In this document: piece after piece, positions 50,466 to 59,881 of the stretch
Layout: each line of letters begins with the position of its first letter
How positions within the stretch are numbered: position 1 is the stretch's first letter
Assembly (NCBI GenBank): GCA_964619125.1
Contig: CAZUCA010000006.1
Coordinates: 14,135-78,134 of the forward strand
DNA from: Owenweeksia sp964619125
GTDB taxonomy: Bacteria > Bacteroidota > Bacteroidia > Flavobacteriales > Schleiferiaceae
Reading direction: 5' to 3'
DNA length: 64,000 bases
Notes under the pieces: model-generated
Told to the model about the DNA's origin: nothing
Seen by the model: only the letters and a program-made list of their open reading frames with translations
Databases searched by the model: none
Made by a program: the position numbers and the translations under genes

Positions 50466-53156
50466 TTGGGGTTTAACGCGCTAAAGTTTTTCATTTTATT
50501 AACGTTCGTTGTTGGTTTTGTGGTGCCCACATTCGCGCAAATCGAGCCTGCTGACACTATTCCCCCTGCCGACACTGCTGCGGCAGCGCTCCCCACAAGC
50601 CCTGCTGACACTGCCGGCCCTGATGATAAAACACGCCTGAGCACCGATTCTGTTTACCTAAGTGAAACCTCAGGCAGTGAAGGATTGCTGCCCAGCATGG
50701 TGGAATATACCGCCACCGATAGCATTGTGGGCAGTATTTCTCAGGGCAAGGCCGAACTCTACAATGAGGCTTATGTAAAGTACGAGGAACTCACCCTTAC
50801 CGCCGGTTACATTATGATCGACTTCAATAAAAGTGAGATCTACGCCGAGGGCATTAAGGATACCGCCGGAAAAATTGTGCAAAAGCCGGTGTTTACCGAA
50901 AGTGGTAAGAGTTATCGCGCCGATAATATGCGCTATAACTTCGAAACCAAGAAAGCAAAGATCGAAAAGGTAATCACCCAGGAAGGGGAGGGCTACCTGC
51001 ACGGAGAGGATGTGAAAAAAGTGAATGACAAGGTGTTTTACATCCACGATGCCTCCTACACCACCTGTAGTCATGAGCACCCCCACTTCGAAATAAACAC
51101 CCCCAAGGCAAAGGTGATTACCGGCGATAAGCTGGTTACCCAGTTTGCCTACATTTCAGTGCTCGATGTGCCCACCCCGCTGATGGTGCCCTTTGGCTTT
51201 TTCCCCACCACCGACAAGCGCAAATCCGGTATAATTCTGCCCAGCTATGGCAGCTCCGAATACCGGGGCTATTTTTTACGGGGAGGAGGCTTCTACTGGG
51301 CCATAAATGATTATCTTGACCTTACCCTTTCGGGCGATATTTATACCCAGGGAGGCTACGGCCTCAAGGCCAGCACCAATTACAAGGTGCGATACAAGTA
51401 CAGTGGCAATTTCGCGGCTAACTATAACCGCATCAGGTTTGGGCGGGAAGAGTTTGCCGAATTTGATCCCAATGCCTTCGATAACCGTTCAGATTATGGC
51501 TTTACCTGGAATCATAATCAGGATCCCAAGGCCAATCCCAGTTTGCGTTTCAACTCCAAGGTAAATATCGCTTCCCAGAATTTTTATGCCGTTACCTCTA
51601 CTGATGCGGAGGCGGTGCTCAACAACCGCTTGAACTCCAGTGTGAGCTTACAGAAAAACTGGGTGGGCCGTCCCTACAATATGAATATTGCCGCCACCCA
51701 TTCGCAAAACAACAATACCAAAGATCTGCAGCTGACTTTACCCGAGGTTAACTTTAATCTCAACCGCCAATTTCCCTTTAAACGAAAGGCAACGGTAGGA
51801 AATGAGCGCTGGTACGAAAAGATCTATGTGGGCTATACTGGTACTGGTGAAAACCGCATCAATACCAGGCTTGGTAAACCACTTTTTAGCGAATCAGTAT
51901 TCCGTGACAGTGCCCGTAATGGGATCAGGCATACTATCCCTATCGGGGCCAGCTATAAGGTGATGAAGTACTTCAACTTTGTGCCCAGCCTTAATTATTC
52001 TGAACGCTGGTACTTCCAGCAGGCCGAGTGGGGATTGAATGAAGCAGGTACCGGCGCGGTGGTGGTTGACACCAACAATGGTTTTTATGCGGTACGGGAG
52101 TTCAACAGTTCGGCTAACCTTACCACCAAGCTTTATGGAATGTGGCGTTACCGCGGTTTTTTACGGGCATTGCGGCATGTGGCCACTCCTACGGTAGGCC
52201 TGGGCTATCGCCCTGATTTTGGCACTGATTACTGGGGCTACTACCAGGAGGTGGAACTGGCAAACGGTGAAATGCGCCGGCAAAATCGTTACCCCAATGG
52301 TATTTATGGCAATGCTTCTACCGGCAAAAGCGGAACGGTAAATTTTCGCCTCGACAACACCCTCGAAGCCAAGGTGCGGGACAAAAGCGACTCCACCGGC
52401 CTTAAAAAAATCAAAATCCTGGAAAGGCTGAGCCTGAGCACCAATTATAATATGGCGGCGGAGGAAAAGCGTTGGAGCCCGCTAAGCCTTACCATGTCGA
52501 GTTCCGCATTTGATGGCATTCTGCGCCTTAATTACAGTGCCAACTACAGCTTTTACGGTTATGACCAGGAGGCAGGCAAAGAAGTGGCTGAATACGCCTA
52601 CCAGGTAAATGATATGCTGCTACGCCCGGTACGGCAGAATTTCACCGCAGGCCTGGCGCTCAGTCCCGATCGTTTTAAGAAAAAGGGCAAGCGCAGCCAG
52701 AATGAGGCCGGTACCACCCTCGATGAAGATGAAGGCAGCATAGACGAATTGCCGGAGCCCGCCGGTATCGGTGTTACCGAAGGTGATATTGACTACTACC
52801 GCCGTATGGGCTACGTGGATTTTGATGTGCCCTGGACCCTTAACCTGAATTACAATGCCCGCGTCAATTACAGTGGTCTGGAGTCGAGCGTGGCCCAGTC
52901 GCTCGATATTAGTGGCGACCTCGAACTTACCGAAAACTGGCGGGTGGGCTTTAGGACCGGTTATGACCTTACCGCCAAAGATCTCACTTATACTTCCATG
53001 GACTTTTACCGCGACCTGCATTGCTGGGACCTGCGCCTGAGCTGGGTTCCCTTTGGCTTTCAGCAGTCCTACTCCCTCACCATCCGCGTAAAAGCACCTT
53101 CGCTGAGCGACCTCAAGCTGGAGCGCCGCCGGGGCTATGGCGACTTTCAGCGATGA
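50466..53156 (+). CDS. lptD: LPS-assembly protein LptD-like
   Basis: This encodes an 896-residue outer-membrane protein that should insert LPS into the outer leaflet with LptE. The signal peptide (FNALKFFILLTFVVGFVVPTFAQ) is followed by a periplasmic OstA-like jellyroll (about 75-230: AGYIMIDFNKSEIYAEG, YRADNMRYNFETKKA). The large C-terminal barrel region begins near residue 240 (IILPSYGSSEYRGYF). The start must be TTG at 50466: the only nearby ATG (50429) is in another frame and runs into a stop. Location opposite the amidase and mlaD is the usual flavobacterial order. Composition is like its neighbours. Confidence 0.9.
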   Translation: MGFNALKFFILLTFVVGFVVPTFAQIEPADTIPPADTAAAALPTSPADTAGPDDKTRLSTDSVYLSETSGSEGLLPSMVEYTATDSIVGSISQGKAELYNEAYVKYEELTLTAGYIMIDFNKSEIYAEGIKDTAGKIVQKPVFTESGKSYRADNMRYNFETKKAKIEKVITQEGEGYLHGEDVKKVNDKVFYIHDASYTTCSHEHPHFEINTPKAKVITGDKLVTQFAYISVLDVPTPLMVPFGFFPTTDKRKSGIILPSYGSSEYRGYFLRGGGFYWAINDYLDLTLSGDIYTQGGYGLKASTNYKVRYKYSGNFAANYNRIRFGREEFAEFDPNAFDNRSDYGFTWNHNQDPKANPSLRFNSKVNIASQNFYAVTSTDAEAVLNNRLNSSVSLQKNWVGRPYNMNIAATHSQNNNTKDLQLTLPEVNFNLNRQFPFKRKATVGNERWYEKIYVGYTGTGENRINTRLGKPLFSESVFRDSARNGIRHTIPIGASYKVMKYFNFVPSLNYSERWYFQQAEWGLNEAGTGAVVVDTNNGFYAVREFNSSANLTTKLYGMWRYRGFLRALRHVATPTVGLGYRPDFGTDYWGYYQEVELANGEMRRQNRYPNGIYGNASTGKSGTVNFRLDNTLEAKVRDKSDSTGLKKIKILERLSLSTNYNMAAEEKRWSPLSLTMSSSAFDGILRLNYSANYSFYGYDQEAGKEVAEYAYQVNDMLLRPVRQNFTAGLALSPDRFKKKGKRSQNEAGTTLDEDEGSIDELPEPAGIGVTEGDIDYYRRMGYVDFDVPWTLNLNYNARVNYSGLESSVAQSLDISGDLELTENWRVGFRTGYDLTAKDLTYTSMDFYRDLHCWDLRLSWVPFGFQQSYSLTIRVKAPSLSDLKLERRRGYGDFQR

Positions 53157-53308
53157 GCAGGCTAGACGTAAGCTGAAAGTATCGCTCTTTAAAAAATTCT
53201 TAACGCTGGATTTTGATTATACTGGAATACTAAGGAGCTAGGGCAGGCTAAAACTTTGCCTTTAACAGGCACCACTTCTCCTGCTAAAGTCCCTACCTTT
53301 AAAAAACC

Positions 53309-53782
53309 ATGGCTTCTCATATTCAAATTTCGCCGGCCAGGTCGGCTGACCTTGATCGGATTTTGACGGTATTTTGCGCGGCCATCAAGGCCTGTGATAA
53401 AGACTATACCCCGGCCCAATTAGAGGCCTGGCTCGAAAGCAGTAAACATAAACTGGCCTGGCTCGAAAAATTGCGTCGCCAGTATTTTTTGCTCGCCAGC
53501 ATCAACGGTCAACTGGCTGGCTTTGCTTCGCTCGAAGGAGCTTATCTCGATTTCATGTATGTAAGCCCCGCTTGGCAACGCAATGGGGTGGCCCGTCACT
53601 TGCTGCGCCATCTCGAGACCGAGGCCCTGCGCAATCGCCATACCGAGATACTTACCGATGTCAGTATTAGCGCCCAGCCCTTTTTTGAAAAACAGGGCTT
53701 TGTGGTGCTGCGCAAAAACTTTAATGAAAAAGAGGGCGAAGTGCTGCTTAACTACCGCATGCGGAAGGGACTTATTCAGTAG
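53309..53782 (+). CDS. GNAT family N-acetyltransferase
   Basis: A 157-residue soluble acetyltransferase. The acetyl-CoA-binding motif is DFMYVSPAWQRNGVARHLLRHLE, and the last strand includes FFEKQGFVVLRKNF. The start MASHIQISPARSADLDRILTVF is usual for the fold. The substrate is unknown. TACCTTTA at 53294-53301, a near-match to the -7 box, lies 7 bases before the ATG. It stands alone between lptD and pabA. Confidence 0.9.
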   Translation: MASHIQISPARSADLDRILTVFCAAIKACDKDYTPAQLEAWLESSKHKLAWLEKLRRQYFLLASINGQLAGFASLEGAYLDFMYVSPAWQRNGVARHLLRHLETEALRNRHTEILTDVSISAQPFFEKQGFVVLRKNFNEKEGEVLLNYRMRKGLIQ

Positions 53783-53936
53783 GGAGTATCAGGTATCAAG
53801 TATCAGGAAGATGGTAGCAGGCTGGCAAAGCGCACAGCTCACAGCTAAAAGCTAAAGGCTCACAGCTCCCCAGCCGGCCTTCAATCTAAATTCTCACTAC
53901 TCGTCTCTTTACTAGTGTCTCACTACTCAAGTCTCT
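53783..53936. repeat. Degenerate short tandem repeats between two convergent genes
   Basis: The gap is made of short imperfect repeats: three copies of (A)GTATCAG-like units at the left, copies of CACAGCT / AAAGCTAAAGGCT in the middle, and TCTCACTACT with related units at the right. It lies between the stop codons of the GNAT gene and pabA. I see no gene in it. Confidence 0.55.
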
Positions 53937-54512
53937 CTAATCACTACTTCCCTGAAGCCAATTCCCGATAATCTGCAGTCCGCCCTCGGTCATGATCGAC
54001 TCGGGGTGAAACTGCACGCCGTATAGTTGGTAGGTCCGGTGCTCCATCGCCATCAGCACCCCGCGCTCACTTTCGGCGGTAATGCGCCACTGCGGTGGCA
54101 AACTCTCGCGCTCGATCGCCCAGCTGTGGTAAAGACCTACCGTAAAGTGATCCGGCAGGCCGTTCAGGAGAAGATCGTCGTTCCCAAGCCGCTTAACGCT
54201 GCGGGCCACCCCGTGCGCCACCCATTGCTGATTGTACAACTTACCGCCGCTCCATTCGGCCATGGCCTGGCAGCCCAGGCATACTCCTAAAACATTCTTA
54301 TCGCGATGGTAGCGCTCCAGCAAGGGCACAGTTATGCCGGCCTGCTGTGGTAGGCCCGGTCCGGGCGAAATAATAATATGGCTGAAAGCATCAACCTCGG
54401 CCAGGCTGATAGCATCGTTGCGATGTACTTCCACCTCGCTGCAAAACTGCCGCGCATAGTGCTGCAGGTTGTAAGTAAAAGAGTCGTAGTTGTCGACGAT
54501 GAGAACTTTCAA
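53937..54512 (-). CDS. pabA: Glutamine amidotransferase, aminodeoxychorismate/anthranilate synthase component II
   Basis: The 191-residue product is a class I glutamine amidotransferase that feeds ammonia to the chorismate-using subunit. The catalytic triad is Cys78 (GVCLGCQAM), His169 and Glu171 (VQFHPES). The start KVLIVDNYDSFTYNL is diagnostic for PabA/TrpG. No trpE or pabB is adjacent, so the choice between folate and tryptophan pathways is open; a lone gene with this N-terminus is often PabA. The start codon is TTG (54512). Confidence 0.9.
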   Translation of the reverse strand: MKVLIVDNYDSFTYNLQHYARQFCSEVEVHRNDAISLAEVDAFSHIIISPGPGLPQQAGITVPLLERYHRDKNVLGVCLGCQAMAEWSGGKLYNQQWVAHGVARSVKRLGNDDLLLNGLPDHFTVGLYHSWAIERESLPPQWRITAESERGVLMAMEHRTYQLYGVQFHPESIMTEGGLQIIGNWLQGSSD

Positions 54513-54625
54513 GCTTTCCTATTTTCGCTGCAAAGAGAACTAAACAAATTCAAAGATCTGACATTTGGAGACTGGAAGTTGGTGCATAATCACTACCAGA
54601 CCCACTGAAATCACATAGCAATAGC

Positions 54626-55006
54626 ATGAAAAAAATCATAAAGACTGCAGCGGCACCGGCCCCAATCGGGCCATACAACCAGGCCATCCTGTCGGGAGAT
54701 ACCCTGTATATCTCCGGGCAAATTGCCCTCAATCCCGCAAACGGGGAACTGATGACTCAAAACATCCATGACGAAACCCATTGGGTAATGAAGCACCTGG
54801 GCAGTATTCTGAAAGAGGCAGAAATGGATTTTATCAACCTGGTGAAGTGCAGCATATTTATTAAAAATATGGACCAGTTTGCTGAAATCAATGAGGTGTA
54901 TGGGAGTTATTTTAACGATGGCATGCCCCCGGCCCGCGAAACGGTGGAAGTGGCGCGGCTCCCCAAAAATGTAAACGTCGAAATTTCGGCTATTGCGGTG
55001 CGCTGA
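54626..55006 (+). CDS. ridA: RidA family enamine/imine deaminase
   Basis: This encodes a 126-residue protein of the RidA/YjgF family, which hydrolyses reactive enamines and imines from amino-acid metabolism. Typical segments are APAPIGPYNQAI, LYISGQIALNP, NIHDETHWVMKHLGSIL and PPARETVEVARLPKNVNVEISAIA, including the key arginine in ARETVEV. Length is normal. It is divergent from pabA; lpdA follows after about 100 bases with a separate promoter-like TAAATTCG at 55061-55068. Confidence 0.95.
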   Translation: MKKIIKTAAAPAPIGPYNQAILSGDTLYISGQIALNPANGELMTQNIHDETHWVMKHLGSILKEAEMDFINLVKCSIFIKNMDQFAEINEVYGSYFNDGMPPARETVEVARLPKNVNVEISAIAVR

Positions 55007-55106
55007 TCCCGCCACAGATAAGTCTTCTTCGAATTTATAATGCACTTTGTCATTATGGTGTAAATTCGCAGCACCAAAGCGCAAACCACATTAAAAGAAA
55101 TAACGA

Positions 55107-56495
<1,389 letters not shown>

Positions 56496-56520
56496 TCGCC
56501 AGGGATATTGAGAATTAAAG

Positions 56521-56551
56521 AACCCGGCTTGTTTCAGGCCGGGTTTTTTTT
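56521..56551 (+). terminator. Intrinsic terminator after lpdA
   Basis: AACCCGGC (56521-56528) pairs perfectly with GCCGGGTT (56538-56545), followed by a run of T. It closes the lpdA transcript and lies 41 bases before the convergent cyclase gene. Confidence 0.92.
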
Positions 56552-56592
56552 GTTGGGGGGGCGACAGCAATACTTTTAGCATCAGTCTGGCC

Positions 56593-57939
56593 TTAGACGG
56601 CCGGCGCGGCTACCGCTTCTTTTTCGCTATCCCAATTCTGCATTTCTTTCAGGATAAAATCAAGGCTGCGGGTCCAGGCCTCCATGGTGTTGGCAGTTTT
56701 GTTTTCGTTCAAAACTTCATCGATAGTATCGAGCATGGCCTTTTTTACCACCGGGTAATGATCGGCGGTTACCCCATATCGTACATGGTTTTGTCCCAGT
56801 GCCTTAATGCCGCTGATCAGGTGATCGGGGCGGGCCAGGGTGTAGACAATGCCCGAAAGCATATGGGTAAGCAAACGGCCCTGATCGGTCATATTTCTCT
56901 TAAATAAGGCGCGGGCTTCAGGACTGAGAGCGAACACCTTTTCATAAAATATACGGGCAAATTCATCCTGGTTTTCCAGCATCAGGTGCAGGGAAGATTG
57001 TAATTCCAGTTGGGGGTCGAGTTGGGTAAATCCCTGAACCTCGGTTACCCTCGTTATGCCTTCCTTACCAGCGAGCTCTACTTCAAAAGAGCCACCCTTT
57101 TGAATCACCCCTTCGGGAACACTTTTATCCACGCTCTCCGAAATCAGGATGCGGGTGCCGGTTTCCTTGGTTTTGCCCTGAATACGACTGGCCACATTTA
57201 CCGGGTCGCCGATTACTGAAAACTGCCGGTGGGTAGGATGACCAAGGTGGCCCACGTAAGCCCGGCCAAAATTGATACCTATGCCCGAACGCAGTTCCAG
57301 GTCGAGGTCCTTGAGCTCAGTTTTATTGAGGTGTTCCAGGGCATACTGCATACCCAGTGCCGCCCTGATGGCATCGGTGCAGTTTTTTTCGCGAGTGCCT
57401 CCGGTGGTGCCAAATACACCGATTATTTCATCACCTACATATTGGTAAATAATGCCATTATTCATCAGGATGGGTTCACCCATGGCGGTATAAAAGCGAT
57501 TGAGCATATAGGCCAGGTCAAAGTTCATACTGCGCGATGACAGGGGGGTGAAATTGCGGAGGTCACAAAAAATGATGGCAATAGAACGCTCCTCGGCCTT
57601 GCCCTCCGGGGCCAGTTCCTTTTGTAATGAATTCACTTCGGCCATTGACCAGATAAGTCGCTGTAAAACTACATCGCCCTTGGGGTGGGTTTGACAGGCC
57701 AGCCGTATGGATGGATCCCATTTACGTACGAAAGATGCTTCCCGTTCCAGGGGCGTTCTGGCTGAGAGATGCTGAGCCCCATCGAGAATGCGCACCCGGC
57801 AGGTGGTACAGCGGCCGTGCCCGCCACATTCATGCAGGTGCGGTATCTGGTTGCGAATAGACAGATCCAGCAGTGAATCGAGGTCGTCATCGGCTTCAAT
57901 GACTTTATCTATGCCGGCATAAGTGATTTGGTAGGCCAT
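56593..57939 (-). CDS. Ferredoxin - class III nucleotide cyclase - globin fusion protein
   Basis: The 448-residue soluble protein joins three domains. Residues 1-95 form a [2Fe-2S] ferredoxin, with Cys38, Cys44, Cys47 (CGGHGRCTTC) and Cys82. Residues 115-305 form a class III adenylate/guanylate cyclase, with metal Asp126 (FCDLRNFT) and Asp170 (YVGDEIIGVFG), and Asn248 and Arg252 for the transition state (DPVNVASRI). Residues 315-435 look like a globin of the bacterial haemoglobin/flavohaemoglobin type: CD1 Phe346, distal Gln353 and proximal His385 (LGQNHVRYGV). Together this suggests a cyclic-nucleotide synthase controlled by redox state and by O2, NO or another heme ligand. The Lys that reads adenine in most bacterial cyclases is Gln166, so ATP versus GTP use is uncertain. 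The gene is alone; no cyclic-nucleotide receptor is nearby. Confidence 0.88.
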   Translation of the reverse strand: MAYQITYAGIDKVIEADDDLDSLLDLSIRNQIPHLHECGGHGRCTTCRVRILDGAQHLSARTPLEREASFVRKWDPSIRLACQTHPKGDVVLQRLIWSMAEVNSLQKELAPEGKAEERSIAIIFCDLRNFTPLSSRSMNFDLAYMLNRFYTAMGEPILMNNGIIYQYVGDEIIGVFGTTGGTREKNCTDAIRAALGMQYALEHLNKTELKDLDLELRSGIGINFGRAYVGHLGHPTHRQFSVIGDPVNVASRIQGKTKETGTRILISESVDKSVPEGVIQKGGSFEVELAGKEGITRVTEVQGFTQLDPQLELQSSLHLMLENQDEFARIFYEKVFALSPEARALFKRNMTDQGRLLTHMLSGIVYTLARPDHLISGIKALGQNHVRYGVTADHYPVVKKAMLDTIDEVLNENKTANTMEAWTRSLDFILKEMQNWDSEKEAVAAPAV

Positions 57940-58244
57940 TAGTTGATTGTTTATCAGGCAGTAATCAATCTAAATTTAAGAATTAATTCCATTGCCAACT
58001 CAAGGGGCGTCAATCATAACTCAAAACTCCAGGCTGGAATCAGAGACTGATTTCTTTTCCTCTCAGGGATAAATGCTAAACTTTTCTCCTTGCCTGTTCA
58101 CCAGCTTAAAAACCTAAAAGTAAAATCCTGGCCACTGCCGGTTTTCATACCCCGGCCGCCGTGTCGATAATTCAACAAAAAAGCCCTGTCTTTTTACTAA
58201 AAACTCCTATTTTCCGTTCTTAGATAACAGCAGTTTTGGAGATA
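57940..58244. other. Divergent intergenic region with no gene seen
   Basis: About 305 bases separate the cyclase fusion from the OmpA-repeat gene, which are transcribed away from each other, so both promoters must lie here. TATTTTCCG near 58209-58217 is a weak -7 candidate for the rightward gene. I find no clear TAnnTTTG box for the cyclase, no open frame with a good start, and no RNA gene. Confidence 0.5.
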
Positions 58245-59393
58245 ATGAAGGCCAGGTTAATTCTATTCTTTTCAGTTTTAATTTGTTACGCCAGTACTTT
58301 TACGGCGCAGAGCAGCCCGGTAGACACTAGCTTTGGCATTGAAATCAATTTTGAGCTCGATTCCGATCGCCTGAGTGCAAAGGCCCGTGGTAAGCTCGAT
58401 AGCGTCCTCGAGCTGGCACCTATTCCGCTGCTTAAAAAGGTTGAAATCTACGGCCACACCGATAGCCTGGCGGGGGTTGACTACAACCGTCAGCTCAGTA
58501 AACGCCGGGTGCAGAGCTTGCTCGCCTACCTGGTATATCAGGGCCTTGATCCCCTTAAAGTAAAGGCCGACTACTACGGCGAAGAACGACCCAAATACGA
58601 CAATGGCCCCCGTGATCGCTATCGCAACCGCCGTTGTGAACTGCTGTTTATTATCGACCCCGGCCTGATGCCGCAACCGGAATTGAAATTGAGTGAACAG
58701 GTGTTCAAGCCCGGGGATAAAGTGCGGATTTCCAATTTACAGTTTGTGGGCAACCAGCCCATTCCCATGCCAGAGAGCTTTGCCTCCCTGCGCGAACTTT
58801 TGTTGCTGATGCAGCGCAATCCTGATATGGCGATTGAGATACAGGGCCATGTTTGTTGCAGTCATGATCAGCGCCTATCCGAGGAAAGGGCATGGATGGT
58901 GTATCACTACCTGGAAGGAAATGGCATTGAGGGGCGTCGTATGTCTGCCAAAGGTTATAGCAACAGCCAACCGCTTTTTAAGGAACGCAGTGAAAGAGAA
59001 AAGGCGCTGAACCGGCGGGTGGAAATCCTGATTGTGGAGAACAGTGGTCGCCGAGAGGAGGTACCCGGTCAGGAGGTGGAGATTGATTTGCGGGCACCGA
59101 TTATGAGCCTGCAGTTTATGCAAAACTCGGGCCGCCTTACCCCGGCGGGTGATTTTGCCCTGGAGTTGATTGCCGAAAGCATGAAGGGGGCGGAAAACCT
59201 GAAGTACGACTTTGTGATTTACGACAATATTGACAATGCCAATCTTACCAAAACCCGTTTGCGCAATGTGGAGCGTACCTTGCTGCGCAAAAAGGCCGAC
59301 CGGCAGGTATTTAGTGTAAGCGACGAACCGGCTCCCCGGCGCATGCCAAAAACCGATGATAACCTGGTGGTGGTGCGCATTTCAGAAAGATAA
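58245..59393 (+). CDS. OmpA-domain repeat protein
   Basis: The 382-residue product is exported (signal peptide MKARLILFFSVLICYASTFTAQ) and is built of OmpA-like peptidoglycan-binding domains with no barrel. The first is complete (about 30-140: INFELDSDRLSAKARGKLD, VEIYGHTDSLAG, NRQLSKRRVQSLLAYL). The second is at about 165-270 (IEIQGHVCCSHDQRLSEERAWMVYHYL). A third, degenerate copy at about 285-360 keeps the helix-strand pattern but lost the GHTD motif. I use the ATG at 58245; a TTG three codons upstream is in frame. The DinB-like gene follows after 17 bases. Confidence 0.85.
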   Translation: MKARLILFFSVLICYASTFTAQSSPVDTSFGIEINFELDSDRLSAKARGKLDSVLELAPIPLLKKVEIYGHTDSLAGVDYNRQLSKRRVQSLLAYLVYQGLDPLKVKADYYGEERPKYDNGPRDRYRNRRCELLFIIDPGLMPQPELKLSEQVFKPGDKVRISNLQFVGNQPIPMPESFASLRELLLLMQRNPDMAIEIQGHVCCSHDQRLSEERAWMVYHYLEGNGIEGRRMSAKGYSNSQPLFKERSEREKALNRRVEILIVENSGRREEVPGQEVEIDLRAPIMSLQFMQNSGRLTPAGDFALELIAESMKGAENLKYDFVIYDNIDNANLTKTRLRNVERTLLRKKADRQVFSVSDEPAPRRMPKTDDNLVVVRISER

Positions 59394-59410
59394 CCAAGCC
59401 TAACCAATAC

Positions 59411-59881
59411 ATGAATTTTGAACTCTTCTTTACCGAAAAAGTGCCGGCAGCATTAGGCCGGCTTAATGATGAAACCCCTGCCAAATGGGGCGAAATGTCT
59501 GCGGCCGAAATGCTCGATCACCTCCGCAAGGGAGTAGAGTTGAGCCTGGGGGCAGTAGAAGCCAAACAAAGCAGCAAGGAGGAGCATTTGCCCAAACTAC
59601 GCAGCTACTTGATGGGACCAAAGCCTTTTCCGCCAGGGTCGCCGGCACCGGTTGAATTTGAAGAAATGGCCTCTCGCCACCACGAGCGCAGCCTTGAAGA
59701 GCTGAAGCTTGATCTGATGAAAGCGCTAATTGACATGCTGGCGTACCTGGAAAAGCATCCTGATCACCAGGCCGTGCACCCGGTGTTTGGTAAACTCAAT
59801 GTGGAGGAATGGCAGCAGTTACACTATAAACACTTCAGGCATCACCTGAGCCAATTTGGTTTAATGGAAAACGCCCTATGA
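59411..59881 (+). CDS. DinB-like protein (DUF1569 type)
   Basis: A 156-residue soluble four-helix protein. The segment HPVFGKLNVEEWQQLHYKHFRHHLSQFGL is typical for the DUF1569 branch of the DinB superfamily, with histidines in place to bind a metal (LDHLRKG in the first half, HYKHFRHH near the end). The reaction is unknown. Its stop overlaps the ATG of the membrane patatin gene by 4 bases (ATGA), so the two proteins are made together. Confidence 0.85.
   Translation: MNFELFFTEKVPAALGRLNDETPAKWGEMSAAEMLDHLRKGVELSLGAVEAKQSSKEEHLPKLRSYLMGPKPFPPGSPAPVEFEEMASRHHERSLEELKLDLMKALIDMLAYLEKHPDHQAVHPVFGKLNVEEWQQLHYKHFRHHLSQFGLMENAL

Noticed and set aside
50429..50475. ATG at 50429 as start of lptD
   Set aside because: This frame stops after 15 codons; only the TTG at 50466 joins the signal peptide to the LptD frame.
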